A stretch of 38,135 nucleotides of DNA from a bacterium (GTDB taxonomy: Bacteria; Planctomycetota; J058; JAJDCP01). Numbering within the stretch: position 1 is the first letter of the stretch; the number at the start of each line of letters is the position of its first letter. The DNA lies in NCBI GenBank assembly GCA_030428695.1, contig JAUIEM010000031.1, positions 1-38,135 on the forward strand. The letters run 5' to 3'. The translations under genes and the position numbers were made by a program. The notes under the pieces were generated by a model that was not told the DNA's origin, searched no databases, and saw only the letters and a list, made by a program, of their open reading frames with translations. Positions 9,801 through 16,900 of this stretch are shown here, one piece after another.

Positions 9801-10296
9801 GCACCGGCAGGGCCGGCTCCGCTCCCTGGCGTCCCGCGCGCAGGCGCTCGGAGAGCGTGCGGCCGGCGATCAGCTTCATCGTGAAGTAGAGCGGGCCGTC
9901 GTCGAGCTGTCCGAGCTCGTACACCGGCACGATGCCCGGATGCTGCAGCCGCGCAGTCGCCCGCGCCTCCTCGCGGAAGCGCTGCAGCGCGCGGGAGGAG
10001 CGGCGCTCGGCGCGGACGACTTTGAGCGCGACCTCGCGGCCGAGGTGGCGGTCGTGCGCGCGGTAGACTTCCCCCATCCCGCCCCGCCCGAGCAGCTCGC
10101 GCAGCTCGTAGCGCTCGGACGGCGCGGCGGCGTGCACAGCGGTGATGTCGAGCTCGACGTCTTCCTGCAGGGCCGCCCCGTGCAGGAACGCGCGCCGGGC
10201 GCCGCGCAGGAGTCGGGCGTCCTCCTCCTCCCCCGCGCCGAGCAGGGCGCCGTCCGACATCGGGTCGGTCGGATCGTCGTCCTCCGGATCGCTCAT
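6868..10296 (-). CDS. Membrane-anchored Ser/Thr protein kinase with large C-terminal helical domain
   Basis: A Hanks-type kinase of 1142 residues phosphorylates Ser/Thr on partner proteins. The visible landmarks are the Gly loop LLGRGGMGEVYRAHD (68-82), the ATP lysine in VALKVV (K92), the catalytic loop LHRDLKPQNIML (188-199), the metal-binding segment as DWG rather than DFG (209-211), and GTPGFMAPE (238-246). One membrane helix follows (about 357-376, VAVAGALGLVSLVLVAALW). The remaining 760 or so residues are Ala/Leu/Arg-rich helices, partly coiled coil just after the membrane (AREAEAEERRRATSARAD), and look TPR-like. The kinase domain is therefore cytoplasmic and the large domain is probably on the other side. 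The ATG at 10296 overlaps the TGA of the ECF sigma gene (ATGA), so the two are translationally coupled and probably act in one pathway. Coupled sigma-kinase pairs and VLDWG kinases are familiar in planctomycetes. Confidence 0.9.
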   Translation of the reverse strand: MSDPEDDDPTDPMSDGALLGAGEEEDARLLRGARRAFLHGAALQEDVELDITAVHAAAPSERYELRELLGRGGMGEVYRAHDRHLGREVALKVVRAERRSSRALQRFREEARATARLQHPGIVPVYELGQLDDGPLYFTMKLIAGRTLSERLRAGRQGAEPALPVRRVVQILLEVARAVGYAHEGGVLHRDLKPQNIMLGRFGEVQVLDWGLVRALEATSEGLLEPSGTQTRDGTVLGTPGFMAPEQARGERAAVDARSDVFGLCATLYYALCAERPQPDDAALPALPLRRHDARLPRALEEICARGLALDPERRYPDTAALAADLQAFLEDRPLPSRPETAPERLARWGRRHGARLVAVAGALGLVSLVLVAALWSVDAAREAEAEERRRATSARADAEQVSVELRMALGEAEESRQTAYAVLANFMTQLQGMFNRRRSLDAEDRRLLRAVSAGCQRMLDAERRRAEPRLIGAQVQLILGGCVGILDLDAERALLHLDSAQVMLERGRFAREDFRALARSLTAQCQLLGAQFLHELDRGSEASARVDRALGELEPLQSRGSRDDLRNLALALALRAQLDGPSPEALQRQRRAVAIAAEGLPDEGLLRIDLVTDLGAGLAEVGALEAARAELAAARRLLARELPRQRWSRLALAELDIARLDTELLARARPEEARRPLIELLQRAEGFLRHDPEPAVRQVLEQCVRQLAALAERLGDRAQAAADRRLLWQVLSVHQAGDFRDARAEELCSGLADHLAAELPKEERAALTALARRETSRWLEHRPASARARFYWLGALAEALRASTGDAFLALLSAELPRLADLEQPADAEVGEPLARRWSRLAFELFAGNFLGAARRFQDRAEAALQRLPASSPAARFEVHRTRAFLHLQLEAPEPLAASLDSLRVVASAGPPYAAFELVVLTLHRHLLTADTAAVARLRPELARGFAALPAAYAEAYAPLLHEVEALCARSLGDDPHSPLLRAAELAPQARAGLLRSAARDRDWRLRRAIRDGAPVDGPRAALEAFRLAVDLRDFARAAAWLPRLPPAELALEDHAAAARAALTAGADVERRVRAYVAALEAALDGCDAGERPQLERSARATLARLVEHFPAAAPMLETACAEVGLSALYRVATLGLPPGG

Positions 10297-11009
10297 CCGA
10301 ACAGCTCCTCGAGCTCGGTGGCGAGCTCGTCCGCGCTGCTGACCTGCTCGCGCAGCTCGACGCGCAGCAGGCGGCTGAAGTGCTTGCGCGCCCACACCAG
10401 CCCGTGGCGCACCTGGCCCTCGTCGAGCGCGAGGGCGGCGGCGAGCGCGGCATGGCTCGGGCGCTTCCCATCGCACAGCTCGTAGCGGGCGAGCAGCTCG
10501 GCCCGCGCGGGCCAGCCCTTGGCCGCGGCGAGGCGGCGCAGGCGCTCGAGGGCCGCGTCGACCACGGCCCGCGCCCAGGCCAGGTCGAACAGCGCGGCCG
10601 GGTCCTGGCAGGCGCGGTCGACCGGGTCGAAGCCGGCGTCGGCGAGGCGGTCGAGGGAGAACAGGCCGTCCGGGCGCCGTTTGCGGGCGTTGCGGGCGCG
10701 CTTCTGGTTGAGCAGGAAGTTCTTGAGCGAGGCGCGGACGAAGCTGCGGAAGCTGCCCTTGCTCTCCTGCACGTGGCGGAGGAAGTCGCGCTCGAGGAAG
10801 CCGAGGAAGTAGGCCTGGGTCAGGTCCTTGGCGTCGTCGGCGGTGTCGCTCCAGCCGTGGCGGATGAAGGTGTAGACCGGGCGCCAGTAGCGGCGGAACA
10901 GCCGATCCAGCCGCTCCTGCAGGGCGCTGTCCAGCTCCTGGCAGGCGCGGATCTGGCTCCACGGGGTGTCGGGAAAGGACGTGCTTCCGGTCTCGAGCGC
11001 ACCCGCCAT
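10293..11009 (-). CDS. ECF-type RNA polymerase sigma factor
   Basis: The start at 11009 (MAGALETGSTSFPDTPWSQ) is chosen over an in-frame GTG 18 bases upstream because GGAGG sits five bases before it. The protein has 238 residues. Region 2 is clear (LDRLFRRYWRPVYTFIRHGW, DDAKDLTQAYFLGFLERDFL, SFRSFVRASLKNFLLNQK). Region 4 is a helix-turn-helix (HAALAAALALDEGQVRHGLV, WARKHFSRLLRVEL). The opening TPWSQI and the DLTQAYF motif match the ECF group often found next to kinases in planctomycetes and acidobacteria. It directs RNA polymerase to a specific regulon. No anti-sigma factor is adjacent; control is probably through the coupled kinase, which shares four bases with its stop. The promoter region is shared with the divergent secreted-protein gene at 11178. 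Confidence 0.88.
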   Translation of the reverse strand: MAGALETGSTSFPDTPWSQIRACQELDSALQERLDRLFRRYWRPVYTFIRHGWSDTADDAKDLTQAYFLGFLERDFLRHVQESKGSFRSFVRASLKNFLLNQKRARNARKRRPDGLFSLDRLADAGFDPVDRACQDPAALFDLAWARAVVDAALERLRRLAAAKGWPARAELLARYELCDGKRPSHAALAAALALDEGQVRHGLVWARKHFSRLLRVELREQVSSADELATELEELFG

Positions 11010-11033
11010 CGCTGCCTCCGTCCCCACACCCTA

Positions 11034-11072
11034 CCACACCGCCGGTAGAGGGCCTCGCATCCCGCGGTGTGG
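11034..11072. promoter_or_regulatory. Inverted repeat in the sigma/secreted-protein divergent region
   Basis: CCACACCGC (11034-11042) and GCGGTGTGG (11064-11072) are perfect 9-base complements separated by 21 bases, so their centres are 30 bases (about three helical turns) apart. The short palindrome TTCCCGGAA follows at 11092-11100. Both lie in the 168-base region between the sigma start (11009, minus) and the secreted-protein start (11178, plus). They are candidates for autoregulation or for a shared operator; the G+C richness means chance cannot be excluded. Confidence 0.35.
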
Positions 11073-11177
11073 CCTGCCGGTCCGAAGAAACTTCCCGGAA
11101 AAAGTCGACGGGCCGGCGCGAAGCCGTGCTCAGGCCTGTGACGCGCTCGATGTCCGGGCGCACAGGAGGAAGCGAGA

Positions 11178-12200
11178 ATGACGTCCCCCCGATCGACCAT
11201 CGTGCTCTGCATGTGCCTGGCGGCGCCGCTCTTCGGTCAGCTCGTGGTGCAGAACCCGCAGCTCGACGTGAGCCAGACACTTCAGAACGTGCAGAACCCC
11301 GGCCTGCCGCAGCTGTCCGGCTCCTCGTCCCTGATCAACCCCCAGAGCCAGGCGCCGCAGCTGCTCGTCACCCAGGGGCTGCGCGCCTTCGGCACGCCGG
11401 GCAGCGCGCCGCTCCAGACGCGCCTGCGCGGCGGCGCGGTCCTGCCTGGGCAGACGCTGCGGAACCTCGCCCAGCCGCTGCAGACGCTGCAGGGCTTCGC
11501 GCAGCCCTCGGCGGGCGCGGCGCAGGCCCTTCTCGAAGTGCGGGAACAGCGGCTGGCGCAGGTCCTCGCGGAGGTCGACGCCGGCCTCGCGATGTTCACC
11601 GACCCGGACGGCCACACCGTCGCGCTCCTGCACGGTGCGGCGACGCCGGGGACGGTGCTGCGGGTCGAGCTCAGCCCGCAGGGCAGCGAGACGCGCATGG
11701 TGACCGGAGCCATCAGCGTCGCGACCTCGCTCCATATCGGCCGGCAGCAGCTCGCCCACTTCGCGGGCCAGGCGGACCTCCTGCTGCAGAACATCGACGG
11801 CGACAGCTCGTTCGCGGTGTTGCCGGTGCAGTCCAGCGACGCGCGCGGGGCGGTCCTCACTCAGGAGACCAGCCTGTCCAGCGCTGCGATCAGCCTGATC
11901 GACGCCGACCACGACCTGCAGGTCAGCCTCGCCGAGCTCGAGGCCGTCGGCTCCGCGCTCACGACAGTGATGTCGAACCATCCGGCCTTTCCCGGCGCGC
12001 TCCTGGAGATCGCCAGGACCGGGCTGCTCGCGGATACGCTGCACTCGCGCGTGAGCTCATTGCAGTCCCTCGGGCTGGCGACGCCGCCGACTTCGCTGGG
12101 CGTGCTCGGCGGTTCCAACATCTCGTCGCTCCCCACCAACACCTCGCTGCACGGCCTCGGGCTGTCCGCGCTGTCCGCGACGTCCTCCGCTCAGCCCTGA
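11178..12200 (+). CDS. Secreted protein with an EF-hand-like calcium loop
   Basis: The ATG at 11178 follows CAGGAGGAAGCGAGA, a strong ribosome-binding site. A signal peptide is visible (MTSPRSTIVLCMCLAAPLFG, cleavage near residue 20). Residues 20-115 are Gln/Leu/Asn-rich with repeated short segments (VVQNPQLDVSQTLQNVQNPG, LAQPLQTLQGFAQPSAG). The middle is beta-rich. Residues 242-253, DADHDLQVSLAE, fit the EF-hand loop: D242, D244, D246, Q248, S250 and E253 at positions 1, 3, 5, 7, 9 and 12. The loop sits in helical context (LIDADHDLQVSLAELEAVGS). The tail is Ser/Leu/Thr-rich (SNISSLPTNTSLHGLGLSAL). A single calcium loop in an exported protein suggests structural stabilisation outside the cytoplasm. 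Function unknown. It is divergent from the sigma gene and could be part of its regulon. Confidence 0.75.
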   Translation: MTSPRSTIVLCMCLAAPLFGQLVVQNPQLDVSQTLQNVQNPGLPQLSGSSSLINPQSQAPQLLVTQGLRAFGTPGSAPLQTRLRGGAVLPGQTLRNLAQPLQTLQGFAQPSAGAAQALLEVREQRLAQVLAEVDAGLAMFTDPDGHTVALLHGAATPGTVLRVELSPQGSETRMVTGAISVATSLHIGRQQLAHFAGQADLLLQNIDGDSSFAVLPVQSSDARGAVLTQETSLSSAAISLIDADHDLQVSLAELEAVGSALTTVMSNHPAFPGALLEIARTGLLADTLHSRVSSLQSLGLATPPTSLGVLGGSNISSLPTNTSLHGLGLSALSATSSAQP

Positions 12201-12320
12201 GCGGCCGCCTCGCCGCCCCGGCCGGAGGAGATTTTTCCGCCTTTCCCGCGTCGAACCGGATCTGGGAACCCGGGCTCTCCGTACTCCCGGTACAACCTAT
12301 CGATCCGGGAGACCGATCCC

Positions 12321-12971
12321 ATGCGAGAAACCCGCGTCCGCAAGGGCGAGCCGATCCGTCTGAGCACCGGCCGCAGCCACCGCGTCATCGTGCAGGGCCA
12401 GCCCGCGGCCCTGCGCCTGGTCGACAGCGTCAGCGGCGCCCCGCTGGCCGAGATCGCCTACCGCGTAGCGGGCAGCGCGCTCGAGGGACGCAGCGACGCC
12501 GAGGGCTGGATCCGCCGCCCCGACCTGCCGGCCGACGCGGCCGCGCGGCTCGAGATCCTGCCCGCGATCTGGGAGCTGCCCGAGGTCGGCGACGCGATCG
12601 CCGAGCCCCCGCTGCCCGACCGCGAGGTTCTCGTTCCCGCACCGGCGCCGCTGCCCGCGGTCGAGGATCTCCCCGCCGTGCTCGGCTGCAGCCTGCGCTG
12701 CAGCCCCGCGCTCGCCGGCCCTGGCGAGACGGTCGCGATCACCGTCGAGGTCGCGGGGCGCGGCAGCGTCCAGCAGCTGCGCCTGCACGACGAGGAGGGC
12801 GCGGTCCTGGCGGTGGTGCCGGTCCGCGAGGGGGCCGCCCGGTGGCAGGTTCCCGACACGGGCGACGACTGCGCCCCACGGCTGGTCTCCTTCGACTACG
12901 ACGCGGGCGACGGCTGGCAGCCCGCGGACAGCCTGCAGGGCTTCTGCGCCTACCTGGAGGAGAGCCGATGA
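12321..12971 (+). CDS. 216-residue beta-domain protein, partner of the downstream giant orphan
   Basis: The ATG at 12321 follows CCGGGAGACCGATCCC. There is no signal peptide. Residues 1-80 (SHRVIVQGQPAALRLVDSVS, GAPLAEIAYRVAGSALEGRS, DAEGWIRRPDLPA) follow the pattern G-x-PL-x-x-x-x-Y ... G-x-(S/T)DAEG. This pattern is known from carboxypeptidase-regulatory-like and related small beta sandwiches, including ones on T6SS and contractile-injection cargo. After a Pro-rich linker (LVPAPAPLPAVEDLPA), residues 118-210 form a second beta domain (ALAGPGETVAITVEVAGRG, LHDEEGAVLAVVPVREGAAR) with the look of a bacterial Ig-like fold. Its TGA overlaps the ATG of the next gene (ATGA), so the two are made together. 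A carrier or adaptor for the 1302-residue protein is a reasonable hypothesis, nothing more. Confidence 0.7.
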   Translation: MRETRVRKGEPIRLSTGRSHRVIVQGQPAALRLVDSVSGAPLAEIAYRVAGSALEGRSDAEGWIRRPDLPADAAARLEILPAIWELPEVGDAIAEPPLPDREVLVPAPAPLPAVEDLPAVLGCSLRCSPALAGPGETVAITVEVAGRGSVQQLRLHDEEGAVLAVVPVREGAARWQVPDTGDDCAPRLVSFDYDAGDGWQPADSLQGFCAYLEESR

Positions 12972-15900
12972 GCGACCCGACCCCCGTCAACCTGGCCGAC
13001 GACCACTACCAGGCCGTGCTGGCCAGGCTCGAGAAGACCCTGCGGGACAAACGCGTCCAGGACGAGGCCGGGGGGTTCGAGAAGCTCGTCGGGCTCTTGA
13101 AGACGGACTACGCCAACGAGAAGCGCAAGCTGGCGAAGGTGTTCGCGGAGGCCCAGGGCTCGACCGAGCTCAAGCCCTACGAGCGCTTCGACCCGATGCT
13201 GTACCTGCTGCGCGATCTGCTCGACGGGGTGCAGGACGGCTTCGGGCTGCGGCCGACCAAGCTGGGCAAGAAGGGGGGGCTGAAGCTCAGCAAGCTGTCG
13301 ACCGCCCTGGCGGCCTTCGCGACCGCGGTCTACAAGAAGGTCGAGCAGAAGGGGGAAGCGGATGCGAAGGAGAAGGAGACCGAGCGCCGCCTGACCCTCG
13401 ACATGGTCGAGCTCTTCTCCTCACACCTCTCCGGCTGGCTGCGGGCGCGCAACAAGGCCTACGAGCGCGCGGCGCCCGGCGCGAAGAACCAGCGGAAGAG
13501 AGACCGCCAGCAGCGCCGCACCGGCAAGGCGAAAAACAAGGCCGCGCTGATCGAGGCCGTGATCGACTTCATCGTCACCGGCCTGACCCTGCCGGGCCTG
13601 GTCGCCGCCGTGCAGATCGAGAAGGACAAGACCCGGCGGCAGGCCCACTGGGGCAAGGTCGCCCAGGCCGCGCTGAAGATGGTCACGGCCGTCTACCAGC
13701 TGGTCTCCTGCCTGTGCGGCAACTCCGCGCTGGTCGAGCAGCTGCTGGCCGGCCTGCGCAGACAGGACGAGGCCAACGCCCTCGCCGCGCTGCAGCGCAA
13801 GCGGCGGCTCTTGCCGCTGACGATGGCGGACAAGTCCGCGGAGGAGCGCCAGGCCGAGGACGCGCGGCTGCAGAAGGAGATCGCCGACTTCGACAAGCCC
13901 GCCACGGTCACCGCGCGGGAGCACGCCCAGAAGGGCTCCGCAGCCCAGGCCGGGAGCGCCGTCGGGGAGGTCCTGGCGGGGCTGGCGACGCTGGTCGAGA
14001 AGGTGATCGCCGCCCACGCGGCCTACCGACGCTGGCGGCCCGCCGATCCGTCCGGGGGCGGGGAGTGGGTGCTGAGCGGCTTCAAGGACAAGCTGAGCTG
14101 GACGGCCGTGATCGACAGCGCTCCGGGCAAGGCCGGGGTGTACACGGGGAAGCTGGTCGCCCGCGGCCTGGACGTCGTCGATCCGAAGAAGGCTCCCGCC
14201 AGCGGCTGCGCGGCCGAGGAGACCCTCGGCACGCTCGAGATCACGGTCGAGGACGGCGCGGCCCGCGCGAGCTTCACGCCTGCCCCCCGGAAACAGCCGC
14301 TGTTGCGGACGCCGTACCTGCTCGCGGCGCAGACCGGCGTCGCGCTGACCAGCCACTCGACGACCCGGCTGTCCGGCAGCTTCCAGCTCGCCAGCCCCAA
14401 GGGTCAGACGCTGTCCGTGGTGCTCGAGCGGCAGACCGGGGCGAGCCAGTGTCTCGAGTTCCTCACCCACGGCGTCGAGGTCTTCACCGCTCTGTTCGGG
14501 CTGATCCCCAAGGCCTACCGGGACGCGCTGCAGGGCAAGCTGGACGACCTGCTCGCGCCGCTCCTGCAGAAGATCAAGAACGCGTTGAAGTTCCTCAAGT
14601 ACGTCACCCTGCATCCGAGCAAGAGCAAGAAGGGCTATCTCCTCGAGCTCGGTTTGAACATCCCCGGCGGCGGGGTCGGAGGCCAGGCCTACAAGCTCAG
14701 CGCGACCTGGAACCTCAGCCGCATCGTCGACGCCTGGTTCTCGAACAAGGCGCCGAAGCCTCATGAGCCCTCGGCCTACGCCCCCTGCGCCGCCGCGGGC
14801 ACGATCCCGCTGCCGCGGGGCTTCTCGCTGTCGCTCGGCTGGGACCGGCTCGAGCTGGAGAAGGGTGACAAGGTCGGCGGCAAGGGCATCGAGGACAGCC
14901 TGCCCGCGGACATGCAGGCCCTGTTCAATCAGATGCTGTACGGCGCGGACACGCCTCCCGCGGCGAAGGACAAGCGCTGGGACATCGACATCCTGCCGCC
15001 GACGGTCGACCTGGGCGGGGGCGAGAAGCTGCCGAGCCTGAAGATGCCGCTGGTGCTCTACCTGACCAAGGTCGGCGACTACCATTGGAACAGCAAGCTG
15101 ACCGTCACCCTCGAGCTGAGCAGCATGCTGGTCCTGCAGCTCGTGCCGGGGGTGCGCCAGTGCCTGCTCGCCTGGGAGGTCGGCTACGCCGTCGGCACCC
15201 TGATCCGCCAGGGCATCCTGCTGATCCCCGGGGCGAAGGCGTGGAGCGACGGCATCAGCGAGAGCCTCGGCAACACCCTCTACGACACCCGGCACAAGCG
15301 CGCCTGGGTCTGCCAGGGCACCGACCTCTACAAGCTGCACGCCAAGCGCCTCTTGACGCGGCTGGAGCTGATGGTCCTCGACTACAAGTTCCTCAACTAC
15401 CACACCCACCACCACACCGAGCGCGTCGGCGTCTCGGCACGCCTGAACCGGCGTCGCTACGATGGCCTGGTCGAGGCCATCCGGGAGCAGATCGACCACC
15501 TGCTGGTAGCCCGGGACCGTCAGAGGTACGCGGACCGCCTGCCGAAGCTGCGGCCGCGCAGGAAGCCGAAGAAGGGCCAGGCGCCGGTGTTGCGCATCCA
15601 GCACTACCTCGAGGGCTACGTCTTGTTGTGGGCGCTCGGTCAGGCGGGCGAGGGCTGCGAGCTGATCCCGCTGTTGGACGAAGCGGCCGAGCGCGGCGAG
15701 CTGCCGCGGGCGCGGGTCCACATCCTCAAGGCCTGGATCAGCGGAAAAGCGGACAGCGCCTGGCTGAAGGCGCTCGAGCCGACCATGCAGCGGGATCGCG
15801 AGCACGTCCAGGCCCGCTTCAAGGGCCACCGCGGCCAGGAAGAGAACCTCGAGGGCGCGCTGGCGACCCTGGAGATCGAGCATCGGCACTGCCGGGACCT

Positions 15901-16876
15901 CGCGCGCTGGAACAAGGCCCTGAGCTTCGAGAAGATCGCGCAGGTGATGGGCTCGATCTGGAAGTTCGACGGCAAGACGAGACATGCCCGGGGTTTCTCC
16001 GTGCAAGCCGCCAACGACGGCGCCTTCTACGCGGTCGTCGCCTGGGACAAGGCCTACGACCGGCCGACCATCCGACTCGAGGCGAAGGCGGCGGCGGGCA
16101 CGGAATGGACCGTGATCCACCGCCACGTGCCCGGTGACGGGCGGCGCAGCATCGAGGGCTTCGGGTGGGGCAGCTCCTCGACCGGCTGGCAGGCGGCCCT
16201 GGTGCCGGTCGTCGCGGCCGCCGCGGATCACGTCGTCGACATCCGGGCCGTGGCCGACGACGAGCCCTTGCCGGCCAGGACGGTCCAGCTCGACCCGCAC
16301 AGCGGCGCGTTGGTCAAGCCGCGGCCCGGCTACCACGCCACCCTGGAGCACACCCGCCAGCGGGCCGCGTACGAGCAGTTCCAGCAGAAGCACGGGCCCG
16401 CCGTGCGCATCTGGGCGGTACACTACGGGGGCTGGACGGCCGCGCTGCGCCGCAACCTCGCGCAGGCGGAGGAGCTGTACAACGAGCTGCAGGACTTCTA
16501 CGTCGGCCGGCTCTCACGGTCGAAACAGGCTCGTAGCAGGGAGCTCTGCGCCGCGATCTTCCGCAGCGGAGCGCGGGCCTTGCGCCTGGCGGAGTTCCTC
16601 GCCGCAGGGGTGCCGCGCTCGCCGCTGGTGCAGCCCTCCTCCAAGCTGTGGCATCACGACCGCAGCGAGCCCTTCGATCAGGAGCGGCGCCGCGCCCGCT
16701 ACTTCCTCGAGCATCCCCTGCGCTACCCGCACAAGACGCACGAAGAGAAAGAGGCCGTGTATCGGGTGACGCCCGAGTCCCTGGGCTTCGACGCCGCGCA
16801 CCCTGCGTCGGACTGGAAGTACTACAGCCAGCAGCCGATCCCCGACATGCCGAGCTTCGTGCCGAGCCCGGAGTGA
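12968..16876 (+). CDS. Giant orphan protein, 1302 residues, no recognised domain
   Basis: The start at 12968 is fixed by the ATGA overlap with the preceding gene; the same frame stays open far upstream only because of base composition. There is no signal peptide. The N-terminal 350 residues are helical and Lys/Arg-rich (KLSKLSTALAAFATAVYKKV, NQRKRDRQQRRTGKAKNK), with a hydrophobic helix near 190-215 (IEAVIDFIVTGLTLPGLVAA). The middle is beta-rich (GFKDKLSWTAVIDSAPGKAG, GGGVGGQAYKLSATWNLSRI). A histidine cluster follows at residues 812-818 (HTHHHTE), then helices with Arg-rich patches and a Trp/Tyr-rich C-terminus (ASDWKYYSQQPIPDMPSFV). I find no nuclease, protease, kinase or transporter signature. 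Size, charge and coupling to a small beta-domain partner would fit secreted or injected cargo, a toxin, or a structural particle component; I cannot choose between them. It ends 24 bases from the convergent esterase gene. Confidence 0.75.
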   Translation: MSDPTPVNLADDHYQAVLARLEKTLRDKRVQDEAGGFEKLVGLLKTDYANEKRKLAKVFAEAQGSTELKPYERFDPMLYLLRDLLDGVQDGFGLRPTKLGKKGGLKLSKLSTALAAFATAVYKKVEQKGEADAKEKETERRLTLDMVELFSSHLSGWLRARNKAYERAAPGAKNQRKRDRQQRRTGKAKNKAALIEAVIDFIVTGLTLPGLVAAVQIEKDKTRRQAHWGKVAQAALKMVTAVYQLVSCLCGNSALVEQLLAGLRRQDEANALAALQRKRRLLPLTMADKSAEERQAEDARLQKEIADFDKPATVTAREHAQKGSAAQAGSAVGEVLAGLATLVEKVIAAHAAYRRWRPADPSGGGEWVLSGFKDKLSWTAVIDSAPGKAGVYTGKLVARGLDVVDPKKAPASGCAAEETLGTLEITVEDGAARASFTPAPRKQPLLRTPYLLAAQTGVALTSHSTTRLSGSFQLASPKGQTLSVVLERQTGASQCLEFLTHGVEVFTALFGLIPKAYRDALQGKLDDLLAPLLQKIKNALKFLKYVTLHPSKSKKGYLLELGLNIPGGGVGGQAYKLSATWNLSRIVDAWFSNKAPKPHEPSAYAPCAAAGTIPLPRGFSLSLGWDRLELEKGDKVGGKGIEDSLPADMQALFNQMLYGADTPPAAKDKRWDIDILPPTVDLGGGEKLPSLKMPLVLYLTKVGDYHWNSKLTVTLELSSMLVLQLVPGVRQCLLAWEVGYAVGTLIRQGILLIPGAKAWSDGISESLGNTLYDTRHKRAWVCQGTDLYKLHAKRLLTRLELMVLDYKFLNYHTHHHTERVGVSARLNRRRYDGLVEAIREQIDHLLVARDRQRYADRLPKLRPRRKPKKGQAPVLRIQHYLEGYVLLWALGQAGEGCELIPLLDEAAERGELPRARVHILKAWISGKADSAWLKALEPTMQRDREHVQARFKGHRGQEENLEGALATLEIEHRHCRDLARWNKALSFEKIAQVMGSIWKFDGKTRHARGFSVQAANDGAFYAVVAWDKAYDRPTIRLEAKAAAGTEWTVIHRHVPGDGRRSIEGFGWGSSSTGWQAALVPVVAAAADHVVDIRAVADDEPLPARTVQLDPHSGALVKPRPGYHATLEHTRQRAAYEQFQQKHGPAVRIWAVHYGGWTAALRRNLAQAEELYNELQDFYVGRLSRSKQARSRELCAAIFRSGARALRLAEFLAAGVPRSPLVQPSSKLWHHDRSEPFDQERRRARYFLEHPLRYPHKTHEEKEAVYRVTPESLGFDAAHPASDWKYYSQQPIPDMPSFVPSPE

Positions 16877-16900
16877 GGGGAGGCGGCTTTCTGCTGCGGC

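Noticed and set aside
5645..10471. A 1608-codon minus-strand frame overlapping the kinase gene
   Set aside because: It is frame-shifted relative to the kinase, whose catalytic motifs are all in the other frame; the product is Arg/Ala/Pro-rich nonsense.
12201..12320. Terminator or structured RNA before the 216-residue gene
   Set aside because: A short run of T at 12232-12236 follows G+C-rich sequence, but no clean stem precedes it at the right distance.
11069..12967. Upstream extension of the 1302-residue protein's frame
   Set aside because: The frame is open but covers two genes with good signals and ribosome-binding sites. The ATGA overlap at 12968 sets the start, and the extension is Arg/Pro/Ala-rich.
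15401..15421. HTHHHTE as a metalloprotease or metal site in the giant orphan
   Set aside because: The cluster does not fit HExxH or other named zinc motifs; it is recorded only as a feature of the protein.
13421..16423. A 1000-codon minus-strand frame opposite the giant orphan gene
   Set aside because: The product is Asp/Gln/Arg/Gly/Val-biased without a ribosome-binding site, while the plus frame has normal amino acid use and a coupled upstream gene.
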